DNA of 64,000 bases. Origin: JAVBLP01 sp052034625 (GTDB lineage Bacteria > Elusimicrobiota > Endomicrobiia > Endomicrobiales > Endomicrobiaceae). Made by a program: the position numbers and the translations under genes. The DNA lies in assembly GCA_052034625.1 (NCBI GenBank), contig JBPOII010000009.1:53173-117172 (forward strand). The letters are read 5' to 3'. Shown in pieces: positions 29,401 to 36,288 of this stretch. The notes under the pieces are model-generated. The model did no database searches and had not been told where the DNA came from. It worked only from the letters and a program-made list of their open reading frames with translations. Position 1 is the stretch's first letter. The number at the start of each line of letters is the position of its first letter.

Positions 29401-32008
29401 TTAATGCAAATCTAAACAAATTATTAACCTGCTCTGAAGCGATAATGTATTTATCTTCATCATTTAAATCTTTTGCTGATTTCATAATATTCAAGATAGA
29501 ATTAAAATCTGCTAAAAAATTATCTCTTAGTTTCCAATATTCACGACTTAAGTCTCCATATATATTATCTTTCATTCCTTCAAGTGCAGATATCATAGAT
29601 TCATAATTTTCCGAAACTTCTTTCTTGGCTTGTGCCTTGCCTATATTAAAAACTTCAAGTATGGGTATATTTAACTTACCCGATACAGCAAATGCATTAT
29701 TTAAAATGTGCGTCAGTGCCGCTGTTCCATAAGCAATTATTGGCATTCCCGGAAATATTGCCGCTAAAGCAAAAAATATTGTTGTAGTAAATGCTGAAGA
29801 AAAGAATATATAACCTATATCTCTTTTGGAACCATAAGGGTTTAATCTTTTGGACCGGTCAACAATATCATGTGCAAGCGTAAATATAATTACACTGAAC
29901 AAACTTACAAATCCTATTGACGCTATTGAAACAGGATTCGAAAATAATGCTCCGGCTACAATAAATGGAAGTACTTTAAAAACACTTTCCTCTAGTATTG
30001 GCGCTAAAAATACTGTATAGATTTTATATAAAGTACTCTTCGTATCTCTGAATACATTGTTGAATAAGCTCATCGCCCTGTCTTGCTTTTCTACAGCTTT
30101 TACATCTCTCTCGTTTTCTCCACGACCTTTCTCTTCGTATCCATCCTCTCTAAATTCATATTCCACTTCTCTTTCTATACCACTTCTCTTGTTCTTATAT
30201 CTAATCGTAACTGTCAGCTTATCTTCTCCAAAACTTTCTATCTCCCAATCCCTAACTATTACATCTCCTACTCTGTGTTTATTTATAAATTCTTCTTGAA
30301 TAAACTCATATAACCCTGCTCTCTTCTCTTCTGCACTGAACTTTTTTAATCTTTCTGCTATTTCTCCATGATGAAAATTATTAAATGTACTGCTTATAAC
30401 TTTAGGCAAACTTTCATTTAAACTTTCTCCCATAAACGGCTTTATATTGATCGTTGCTCTTGATAATCTGGAATAACTTTTTATGATATTTGAATATATG
30501 TCATACGCTTCTTCCAATTTACTTGTTACTTTCGGCATGATAACTATATAGGATACTTTATTCTCATTGAATATCTTTTCAAGACCTTTACTGTGAAATC
30601 CTCCTGTTACTACAACTTTTATATTCTTACTGTTTAATGCACTACCTATCTCTTTTAGAGCTTTTTCGCCTGATACTCCTGCCGTTTTACCGCTGCTGCG
30701 CCTGTTTATTATAAAATCTCCAAATACTCTGTCCCTTTTTAGATTGTTATTGTGATACTCTGAAAGCATTTCTATATACGGGGCTAGCTTTTTTGCTGTG
30801 TTTGCTGGAAAGTATGAACACCAGGTTCTTTCAAATCTATCAAATTTCTCTTCAAACAATTCCAATTCTTGCGCTGTTATATTTGCCGTAAAATATCCTT
30901 GTATCGAAGGTATAAAATCATATAAGAAAAGAACCTCCTGCTCGTATTTCGTTCTTCCAAGCTTTATGTACAGTTCTTCTTTTAGACTTTTTTCTTCCTG
31001 CGTAAATTCAATCGGATTTACTTTACTGTTAAACTCTAAATATTTAAAGAAATTCTTTAATTGGTACAGCTTCTTATTTTCACATATCTGATATTCGCGG
31101 GCATAAAATATTAAATCCTTTGATATATCTTCAACATTTGCAAATGAATTGCTCTTTTCGGAAAGTTCCAAATAATTATTATAAGGAATCTTATTTTTCA
31201 ATTCTGAAAAAAATGTCCTGAACTCCCTGCTAACTCTTTCATTGTTTATTTTATCGGAACTTTTAATAAAATCAGCATAAGATTTTACAGCAGGATATTT
31301 TGACATATCCAAACCGCTGTTCCTGCCCATCTCCATAAGTCTAGGATAATATTTATCCGCCTTTATCCGCTTTTTATCAAAGTTTAATATTAGCCTGTCC
31401 AACTGTCTTACTTCTCTGCTTCCATAATCCCTTTTTACAGGCTGCATCTCGCTTAACAAACTATCACATATCTCATTCACTTCCGGTTTAACAAACATTA
31501 TTTTATTCAATAGCTCTATATTCCTATTATACAGCCTTTCATCTTCTATACCTTTTACGAATTTCACCTTCTTATTTAATGCTGCATAATATTCTATTCC
31601 GTTAAGATAACCTGATTCCAAAAGCGTATCTACCGTACTTCTGCCCATTTCGCTCTCTGTAAGCTCTGTCAGAAGACTTGTATCTATATCTCCGCTTCCT
31701 CCTTCCAAATATACATGTTCTAATCCGTACTTCTTATCAAGAAATTCCAAGATCTTATATATATTCTTCTGAACTTCAGAATGACAATGCAGATCCTGTA
31801 TATTTATAACTATTTCATCGCTTCCATAGTATCCAGATGCAGTTATTTTTCCCGCTGAAGACGGAATCGAAAAATCAGACTTCACTTTCGGCAGTTCCTT
31901 ACGCACAATATCTGCCCCAGCATATGAACTATGCGGAAATAATATTCCGGATATAAAACAAATGCAGACTGTTAATGCCGTCAGTTTAGTTTTAATTTTT
32001 GTTCTCAT
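23459..32008 (-). CDS. Giant exported protein: ChaN/EreA-like module, CPBP-type protease region, helical region, phosphohistidine plus ATP-grasp dikinase
   Basis: 2849 residues from the ATG at 32006-32008 (AGGTGG upstream); an earlier in-frame codon at 32047 lies in a hairpin and is rejected. Residues 5-30 are a signal peptide. About 60-515 is the N-terminal module shared with the 6477-12542 giant (INIQDLHC, EGGSGDID, TGGFHSKGL). About 655-785 is a membrane region with the three CPBP/CAAX-protease motifs: LEESVFK, FTLAH, HILNN. About 790-1600 is mostly helical. Near 2086 the catalytic His lies in GGGILSHAAITTREFGKPAV, the PEP-utilising mobile domain. About 2375-2715 is a PPDK_N ATP-grasp domain (SVRSSGVGED, GVVFSRN, YGLGEGLVSN, LWILQRRAIT). 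No PEP/pyruvate barrel follows. The His-before-ATP-grasp order is that of glucan, water dikinases, not PEP synthase. The substrate is unknown. Confidence 0.8.
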   Translation of the reverse strand: MRTKIKTKLTALTVCICFISGILFPHSSYAGADIVRKELPKVKSDFSIPSSAGKITASGYYGSDEIVINIQDLHCHSEVQKNIYKILEFLDKKYGLEHVYLEGGSGDIDTSLLTELTESEMGRSTVDTLLESGYLNGIEYYAALNKKVKFVKGIEDERLYNRNIELLNKIMFVKPEVNEICDSLLSEMQPVKRDYGSREVRQLDRLILNFDKKRIKADKYYPRLMEMGRNSGLDMSKYPAVKSYADFIKSSDKINNERVSREFRTFFSELKNKIPYNNYLELSEKSNSFANVEDISKDLIFYAREYQICENKKLYQLKNFFKYLEFNSKVNPIEFTQEEKSLKEELYIKLGRTKYEQEVLFLYDFIPSIQGYFTANITAQELELFEEKFDRFERTWCSYFPANTAKKLAPYIEMLSEYHNNNLKRDRVFGDFIINRRSSGKTAGVSGEKALKEIGSALNSKNIKVVVTGGFHSKGLEKIFNENKVSYIVIMPKVTSKLEEAYDIYSNIIKSYSRLSRATINIKPFMGESLNESLPKVISSTFNNFHHGEIAERLKKFSAEEKRAGLYEFIQEEFINKHRVGDVIVRDWEIESFGEDKLTVTIRYKNKRSGIEREVEYEFREDGYEEKGRGENERDVKAVEKQDRAMSLFNNVFRDTKSTLYKIYTVFLAPILEESVFKVLPFIVAGALFSNPVSIASIGFVSLFSVIIFTLAHDIVDRSKRLNPYGSKRDIGYIFFSSAFTTTIFFALAAIFPGMPIIAYGTAALTHILNNAFAVSGKLNIPILEVFNIGKAQAKKEVSENYESMISALEGMKDNIYGDLSREYWKLRDNFLADFNSILNIMKSAKDLNDEDKYIIASEQVNNLFRFALKDEIKRDNPVYSNFLADINHALGKVGENVKHSESGESVSEKLSVLMNDALIEELIVYLGKIKYPRDEEKNNILKNAIKELSDIPKDMPSVEKASKVLGIFENTFAIAIDNPDFKEDIHKILLPLSIYIDNKKNTPLFFNYLKVFDAEMEDVERRLKEDRSYYNQGKQTSLKSAMIDSFVLLYPFSVKHSLEFVKRLYKYGYIDNDEVPWTARKITKQYSGAKDYYLSIAEEGIDEKALESLQKTISLLKEIKISDNEAEKLKNESINELEYLTDKINVTTMPLVEFQFRLLLEMSLNSGSGEEALLLFDALRPVAESIIAEKGKFEDATLKILEQTSKQINIESPEFDTFVSFLGYIIAHSPAAIDTNKKSRSSLYDVAKKVYLKSVKENSQELKEKAFHTLRYISEVVPHSGEISVKMFADMGVNTETVELYTSSLRKSKIIGARFAFPEKSALIEYSADTIDMLIQAADIMDLSETIKSAYDSETENGQKTANELIDRLFLLAEDSSVNIDMRKRAAVLIGRIAGLMYPEREEKLNITKINELFRSLGMSSEISSPYSYLNATNEYSNLFNYTELIRYLPENILPNKYIALKNPIFLDVRGVTNRDNSEVGETIAEFEKFQEVLKYNVLALTASKALTKDSSLKDLDNIMTYVMKMADALGKIDEEHGRRAKVAAEEILSKAKRDGITPKFVLDQSVLDKWTEEEIEKIEGINTLINAIHQTSINDFKMKIKDVQQMSTDDVRTVKATRSNGSEEVEIIGYDLSDRKEINRDIKDFLIKLAEGHVSIDDFIFRDDLLVWTTRLFAHSVDMFFNFGESDRGMTIYYHEGSRARRNAERVKYFSEVLRRLGFKVDEDIELGSDIPGTCGLRAVLNKDTGLNDSTDLIEVAYKAIMLYKHSTNLDLELEKYYDRYSETSYIEVVNSLIEKFLAGEIWYGYAYYPNGLTAFSDGKMTDRPSTIKYWDIKDIYKNILTHLQLPLIDIKHNGNLEQWIIDKYLNTEMERAFIEGRIVFNEEGVLVPKSDEGIINNFVSTIEIDNDELLLQSRILNLVGKRRFNYRTLGFVGNYMFVSGVYKMPTGNIFVKGLMDPSTGRMKYAVTEYVNKEERRELNCKKLLDILNEDGFNLPYNHDLVGEREKEHMYKSMMSGLQIIENPEIIATSMSDGKGTYVVGKITFDRKNVGEGDILVVPYTTPDDVKAIENAKAIITTGGGILSHAAITTREFGKPAVIIPNSILSENALETGYYIQSGDIEEVNGASVKKVVEKRHALKAGDRVLLNGENGSVLLFNGLDERKLDKLQEIIDINDVEGLKSFIADNHKDSEIGKFIEYVYFQAIGEKDHNELIFALFDNSMPENVKSKLKELNEGYVKEKVQEMEEALNILESVDNVNVAYGILEKLSNKLEFIKTTESREDLEELKRRVREKQDVIKTNMKDYVREIITTAREYINKNHHTEIDIRKMFKIQQQTAVYNYFVSENESMQELVDMRLELMSVIFEVDKILREYQKNYEVKGIDREIFSFDGIFYEDINRFGSKATELATMYRRLKGRVNVAVPMGLGISTNVLGIYFNDIGKGIEYNQLSEKFEEAIKNKDAAAAKEVAKQIRDLIDESREVKGEAAAAKNKIVKKILKYLAKGIKYSVRSSGVGEDGDNRAFAGMGETKLNVKYDDIFANIEECWKSFYADRSIDYMIKSGKVVKPAVLIQEMINSEKSGVVFSRNKYGNTLIGAVYGLGEGLVSNILTPDSIVVDPTTGEIIEYSVAEKISKIVPTESGTEIQPVNKGINSRLLSDANVHYISNIINILEADSGYPIDVEFAIDAKGKLWILQRRAITTLENTEASESETVQSVYVERENNIFLVAEDNADKGKPVVNIAHPDIKEPVNVYYKKNKDNVIVLSISPEYASLINREDFLRELLKRINEDQVVINELNTKLSVFSRVNSGNIGLIPFYYDGTLYMEDAVNNNSYSTPQIKEILSAA

Positions 32009-32032
32009 GATTCCACCTCGTAAAATAAAGCA

Positions 32033-32055
32033 CCCTCTCAAAAACATCGAGAGGG
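32033..32055 (-). promoter_or_regulatory. Hairpin between the small membrane protein and the dikinase giant
   Basis: CCCTCTC (32033-32039) pairs with GAGAGGG (32049-32055). On the minus strand it is followed by a T-rich TGCTTTATTTTA and then the ribosome site of the giant gene. It may act as a partial terminator or attenuator that lowers read-through. Confidence 0.45.
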
Positions 32056-32057
32056 CA

Positions 32058-32582
32058 CTATACTTTTTTTATATTATTTAATTTGTAAATTACAGCATCA
32101 TCATACGGCTTCTTTGTAAATATGAAAAATATCATTAACATCAGAAAAATGAGCGCAATACTCCTGTCAACCCTTAAAGCCGACCAGCTTTTTAAGACAA
32201 AACCTTTCTGTTCTGATATTTGCGATTTTAAAACAGTATAAACTGAAAGATCTTTCAATTGCTTTATATTTTGTGTTTGGCTTATTAAAATAAAATCCTT
32301 TACAGGGGCAGTTTCTTCTTTTTTCTGTTTATCTTCAGATGTTTTTGAGGCAGTTTTTGCATAAGGGTATATTTTTTCGGAAAGGTTCATGCTTATTTTA
32401 CTTATTGCTTCAGAAACGAACATTACAGCGGAAAAAATATCTTTCTGTACTTCTGCAACACCATCTGCTTTTATACTGCCTGCAATACCTGCAAAAGCAC
32501 AATTAAAAAACAAAACAACAATAACAAAAAATGTCATTGCTTTTGTAATAATCTTTGTTTTAATAGAATCCGCTCTTAGCAC
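32058..32582 (-). CDS. Exported membrane protein with N- and C-terminal helices, function unknown
   Basis: 174 residues with a GTG start at 32580-32582 preceded by GAGGT. Residues 10-33 are a signal peptide or anchor (MTFFVIVVLFFNCAFA) and residues about 140-158 a second helix (IALIFLMLMIFFIFT), leaving a hydrophilic, Lys-rich loop outside the cytoplasm. No family is recognised. It lies 49 bp upstream of the dikinase giant in the same direction and its N-terminus resembles that of the giant (IKTKI followed by a hydrophobic stretch), so it may be a partner. Confidence 0.55.
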   Translation of the reverse strand: MLRADSIKTKIITKAMTFFVIVVLFFNCAFAGIAGSIKADGVAEVQKDIFSAVMFVSEAISKISMNLSEKIYPYAKTASKTSEDKQKKEETAPVKDFILISQTQNIKQLKDLSVYTVLKSQISEQKGFVLKSWSALRVDRSIALIFLMLMIFFIFTKKPYDDAVIYKLNNIKKV

Positions 32583-32721
32583 ATTAACCTCAAAAAATCA
32601 GGCATTAAAAAGCCGTTTTATGAATTATAGACTTTACTACATAATATACTATAATAAATATTCTAAAAATAACAATATGTTTTTTATATTTGTGACGAAA
32701 TTTCAGGAAGGTATTTACTTA

Positions 32722-33984
32722 CTATTGTTCATAAGTGAACTCGAAATTTCCTATTCTTACCGTATCGCCGGGTTTTATTCCCATCTTTTCAAGTTCTATT
32801 CCAAGTCCCATTTTTTTAAGTATATTCTGAAAACGCCTTAAAGCCTCGTCTTCACCAAATACAGTCATCTCTGTAAGAGTTTCAACTTTTTTGCCCGTAA
32901 CTACAAAAACACCGTCTTCATCAACATATACCTTAAATTCAGGCTCATATATATACTTTTTAACAGGCACTATCTCTATTTCTTCTTCAGGAATAAAATC
33001 TATTGGTTTATCAAGCATTTTTACGATCTCTTTAAGCAAAGAATCAATGCCTTTTCCTGTAGCGGCCGAAATTTCAATAATTTTCTTATTTTTTAATTTT
33101 TTCTTGAATTTTTTAATATTTTTATCAGAATCCGGAAGATCTATTTTGTTTAATACTATTATAATGCTTTTCTTTGAAAGGTATTTTGAATATTTTTTTA
33201 ATTCGCTATTGATAACTTTATAATTATCATAAGGGTCGCTGCCGTCAAAACCGCTGATATCTATAATATGGATAAGCACTTTTGTGCGCCTTATATGCCT
33301 TAAAAATTCAAAACCGAGACCTTTCCCTTCATGTGCACCTTCAATAATACCGGGAATGTCTGCCGCAACAAAACTTCTTCCTTTATAATCTACAACACCT
33401 AAATTTGGTGTCAGAGTAGTAAAAGGATAATCGGCTATTTTAGGTTTAGCCGCTGAAATCTGTGCTAAAAGAGTAGATTTTCCGGCATTTGGGAGACCTA
33501 CAAAACCGACATCGGCTATCAATCTTAGTTCAAGATTTATTTCAGCAGTTTCTCCGGGCTCTCCTTTTTCGGCAATTCTAGGGGCGGTATTATTCATCGT
33601 TTTAAATGATGAATTGCCTCTGCCGCCTCTGCCGCCTTGAACTATTAATATTTTTTCTCCGGGCTCTTTTATATCTGCAAAAAGTTCGCCGTTTTTAAAA
33701 ACAAGCGTACCAAGCGGCACTTTTATTATCAGATCCTGTCCATATTTACCATATTTATTACTGGACATGCCTTTTTGTCCGTCTTCAGCTTTGAATTTAG
33801 GTCTGTATGAAAGGTCTAAAAGCGTGGTTTTGTGCGGATCGCCAAGGAAATAAATATCGCCACCCTTTCCGCCGTTTCCGCCGTTCGGGCCTCCTAGAGG
33901 GACATACTTTTCCCTCCTAAAAGAAATACAGCCGTCGCCACCGCGTCCGGCTGTAAGTAAAATATTTGCTTTGTCTATAAACAT
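32722..33984 (-). CDS. obgE: GTPase Obg/CgtA
   Basis: 420 residues. The Gly-rich Obg fold spans residues 1-158 (GRGGDGCISFRREKYVP, GGPNGGNGGKGGDI). The G domain follows with GLPNAGKSTL (G1), DIPGIIEGA (G3) and NKIDLPD (G4). A C-terminal OCT domain lies at about 340-420. It assists large-subunit assembly and growth control. It closes the usual rplU-rpmA-obg cluster, 9 bp after rpmA. Confidence 0.98.
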   Translation of the reverse strand: MFIDKANILLTAGRGGDGCISFRREKYVPLGGPNGGNGGKGGDIYFLGDPHKTTLLDLSYRPKFKAEDGQKGMSSNKYGKYGQDLIIKVPLGTLVFKNGELFADIKEPGEKILIVQGGRGGRGNSSFKTMNNTAPRIAEKGEPGETAEINLELRLIADVGFVGLPNAGKSTLLAQISAAKPKIADYPFTTLTPNLGVVDYKGRSFVAADIPGIIEGAHEGKGLGFEFLRHIRRTKVLIHIIDISGFDGSDPYDNYKVINSELKKYSKYLSKKSIIIVLNKIDLPDSDKNIKKFKKKLKNKKIIEISAATGKGIDSLLKEIVKMLDKPIDFIPEEEIEIVPVKKYIYEPEFKVYVDEDGVFVVTGKKVETLTEMTVFGEDEALRRFQNILKKMGLGIELEKMGIKPGDTVRIGNFEFTYEQ

Positions 33985-33993
33985 CAGTTTTAT

Positions 33994-34245
33994 TTATGGT
34001 TCAACATTTACATAGCATCTGTCACCGGACTTTCTGACAAATTTCACAGTTCCGGCAATTTTTGCAAAAATTGTATTGTCTTTACCCATAGCTGTATTTA
34101 TTCCCGGATGATATTTTGTGCCTCTCTGGCGTACTATAATAGCACCTGCGGAAGCTTTTTGATCTCCGAATATTTTTACTCCTAATCGCTGACCATGCGA
34201 ATCGCGGCCATTACTGGACGAGCCTTGCGCTTTAACTGTTGCCAT
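33994..34245 (-). CDS. rpmA: Ribosomal protein bL27
   Basis: 83 residues. Family block GSSSNGRDSHGQRLGVK at residues 8-24, then RQRGTKYHPG and VKFVRK. The N-terminus has no long Firmicutes-type cleavable extension. Located 34 bp after rplU and 9 bp before obg. Confidence 0.98.
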   Translation of the reverse strand: MATVKAQGSSSNGRDSHGQRLGVKIFGDQKASAGAIIVRQRGTKYHPGINTAMGKDNTIFAKIAGTVKFVRKSGDRCYVNVEP

Positions 34246-34279
34246 TTTTGTGTCTCCTGATAATTTTACAAATTACTGA

Positions 34280-34597
34280 TTAATTTGCTTTGATCTTCGT
34301 GATCGTCAATTCTGTTACATACTGACGATGTCCCTGCATTTTTTTATAGCCTTTTTTCGGTTTTCTTTTGAATACCAAAATCTTGGGTGCTTTTTTCTGA
34401 GCAACCACTTTAGCTACTACACTTGCACCTTCAACAACAGGTTTCCCTATCTTTACTTTATCTCCGTCTGCAAGCATAAGAACTTCATCAAGAACAACTT
34501 CCTGACCTACTTCAGCTTCACTGAGCTTTTCGACCAATAAGCTATTCCCTTCTTCTACTTTGTACTGCTTCCCACCGGTTTTAATAATTGCATACAT
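34280..34597 (-). CDS. rplU: Ribosomal protein bL21
   Basis: 105 residues from the ATG at 34595-34597, which has AAGGAG 7 nt upstream; the ATG two codons earlier is only one base from that site. It starts MYAIIKTGGKQYKVEEG, contains VLMLADGDKVKIGKP and ends in the basic KRKPKKGYKKMQGHRQ segment that binds 23S rRNA. First gene of the rplU-rpmA-obg cluster. Confidence 0.98.
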   Translation of the reverse strand: MYAIIKTGGKQYKVEEGNSLLVEKLSEAEVGQEVVLDEVLMLADGDKVKIGKPVVEGASVVAKVVAQKKAPKILVFKRKPKKGYKKMQGHRQYVTELTITKIKAN

Positions 34598-34733
34598 TGA
34601 CATACTCCTTTATAATCAGTATAATTTACAAAAATTAAAATAAAAAGTCAATCACTATACAGCAACAATAAAAGTTCCTGCTGCCTTATATGGCAAATGG
34701 TTCTTTTTTACAAATAATGGGTAAGGGGTGAAC

Positions 34734-35918
34734 ATGTTTATTTCTAAAAGAGTGCAGGCTATCAAGCCGTCTCCGACGCTGGCTATTGACGCAAAAGCTA
34801 AAGCTTTAAAGCAAAAAGGTGTTGATGTTATCAATTTCGGAGCCGGAGAGCCTGACTTCGATACCCCTCGCAATATAAAAGAAGCCGCAATAAAAGCAAT
34901 AAATGAAGGATATACAAAATATTGTCCGGTTTCAGGAAATCCCGAAACAAAGAAATCCATAATTGAAAAACTAAAAAAAGATAATGGTCTTGAATATCTG
35001 CCGGAAGAAATAATAGTTTCATGCGGTGCTAAACACTCTCTTTACAATATTTTCCAAACTATACTCAATGACGGCGATGAAGTTATAATCCCTGCACCTT
35101 ACTGGGTTTCTTATCCTGATATGGTAGTTCTTGCCTGTGGTAAGCCTGTAATAATAAAAACAGATGATAAAAGCAATTTTAAGATCACTCCTGAAGCCCT
35201 TGAAAAAGCAATAACACCTAAAACAAAAGCATTAGTCCTAAATTCTCCGTCAAACCCTACAGGGTCTATGTATACAAGAGAAGAGTTAGAAAAGATCGCA
35301 GAAGTATGTGTAAAGAATAATATTCTTATTATATCTGATGATATTTATGAAAAACTGGCTTATGACGGAATTAAATTTGAATCTATAGCATCTGTTTCCC
35401 CAGAAGCTAAAGCCTTAACAATAATAGTAAACGGTGTATCTAAAGCTTTTTCAATGACAGGCTGGAGAATAGGATATACTGCCGGGAATAAAGATATTAT
35501 TTCAGGAATGACAAAGATACAAAGCCAATCCACTTCAAATCCTGCTTCTATATCTTTAAAAGCTGCCGCCGAAGCATTAAGCGGAGATCAAAAAGATGTT
35601 GAAATGATGAAAAAAGAGTTTGAGAAAAGAAGAAATTATATAGTCGACAGACTTAATGCGATGAAAGGAATAACATGCCTTAAACCAAACGGGGCTTTTT
35701 ATGTATTTCCTAACATTTCCGGACTTATAGGAAAAACCTTTGGAGGGAAAACCATAAATAATGATATGGAGTTTGCCGATTTTCTTCTTGAGGAAGCAAA
35801 GATTGCAGTAGTTCCGGGATCGTCCTTCGGAGCCGAAGGATATATGAGGATATCTTATGCAACTTCAATGGAATGTATACAAGAAGGAATGAACAGGCTT
35901 GAAAAAGCCATAAGCTGA
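34734..35918 (+). CDS. Class I/II pyridoxal-phosphate aminotransferase, aspartate aminotransferase-type (subgroup Ib)
   Basis: 394 residues from the ATG at 34734 (AAGGGG upstream; an in-frame GTG lies two codons earlier). FGAGEPDFDTP at the N-terminus, NSPSNPTG (substrate carboxylate site), ISDDIYEKLAYDG (the PLP-ring Asp and Tyr) and the Schiff-base lysine in VSKAFSMTGWRIGY are all intact. It should transfer amino groups between aspartate or a similar amino acid and 2-oxoglutarate. It is transcribed divergently from rplU. Confidence 0.93.
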   Translation: MFISKRVQAIKPSPTLAIDAKAKALKQKGVDVINFGAGEPDFDTPRNIKEAAIKAINEGYTKYCPVSGNPETKKSIIEKLKKDNGLEYLPEEIIVSCGAKHSLYNIFQTILNDGDEVIIPAPYWVSYPDMVVLACGKPVIIKTDDKSNFKITPEALEKAITPKTKALVLNSPSNPTGSMYTREELEKIAEVCVKNNILIISDDIYEKLAYDGIKFESIASVSPEAKALTIIVNGVSKAFSMTGWRIGYTAGNKDIISGMTKIQSQSTSNPASISLKAAAEALSGDQKDVEMMKKEFEKRRNYIVDRLNAMKGITCLKPNGAFYVFPNISGLIGKTFGGKTINNDMEFADFLLEEAKIAVVPGSSFGAEGYMRISYATSMECIQEGMNRLEKAIS

Positions 35919-35928
35919 ATATAAACAA

Positions 35929-35966
35929 AAAATCCCCTCACGTTTTAAAGCGTGAGGGATTTTTAT
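35929..35966. terminator. Bidirectional intrinsic terminator
   Basis: CTCACG (35937-35942) pairs with CGTGAG (35951-35956); the stem extends through CCC/GGG with one bulged C, with A/T runs on both sides. It lies between the convergent aminotransferase (+) and small membrane protein (-) genes. Confidence 0.88.
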
Positions 35967-35971
35967 ATGCA

Positions 35972-36271
35972 TTACATTTGTTTTTTGCTAAGTAGATCAC
36001 CGATAAAGAAGACTATTCTGCCGCATATAAAAAACACAAGGAAATATATCCACATTTCAATTGTGGTTTTTTGAAATGAATGCCAAAACAAGTCGACAAT
36101 TCCGGCAATAGGAGAAAGAAAAAACGTCAACAATCCTATAATGATCGACGGTTTTATGCTGCCTATGAAATAATACGATATCCACAGAGTGTACCATTTG
36201 ATTATTACAAACATTCCGTAACCCATCAAGACAATACCGCCGAGTTTGAATAAACCTGAAAACAATTTCAT
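35972..36271 (-). CDS. Small multi-pass membrane protein, function unknown
   Basis: 99 residues with about three hydrophobic helices (about 8-28, 35-60, 72-92). No recognisable domain. It follows the SIR2-like gene by 17 bp and ends at a terminator, so the two are probably one transcript. A membrane partner for a SIR2-like protein would fit two-gene immunity modules, but that is inference from position. Confidence 0.6.
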   Translation of the reverse strand: MKLFSGLFKLGGIVLMGYGMFVIIKWYTLWISYYFIGSIKPSIIIGLLTFFLSPIAGIVDLFWHSFQKTTIEMWIYFLVFFICGRIVFFIGDLLSKKQM

Positions 36272-36288
36272 TCTTTTCTCCTTATAAA

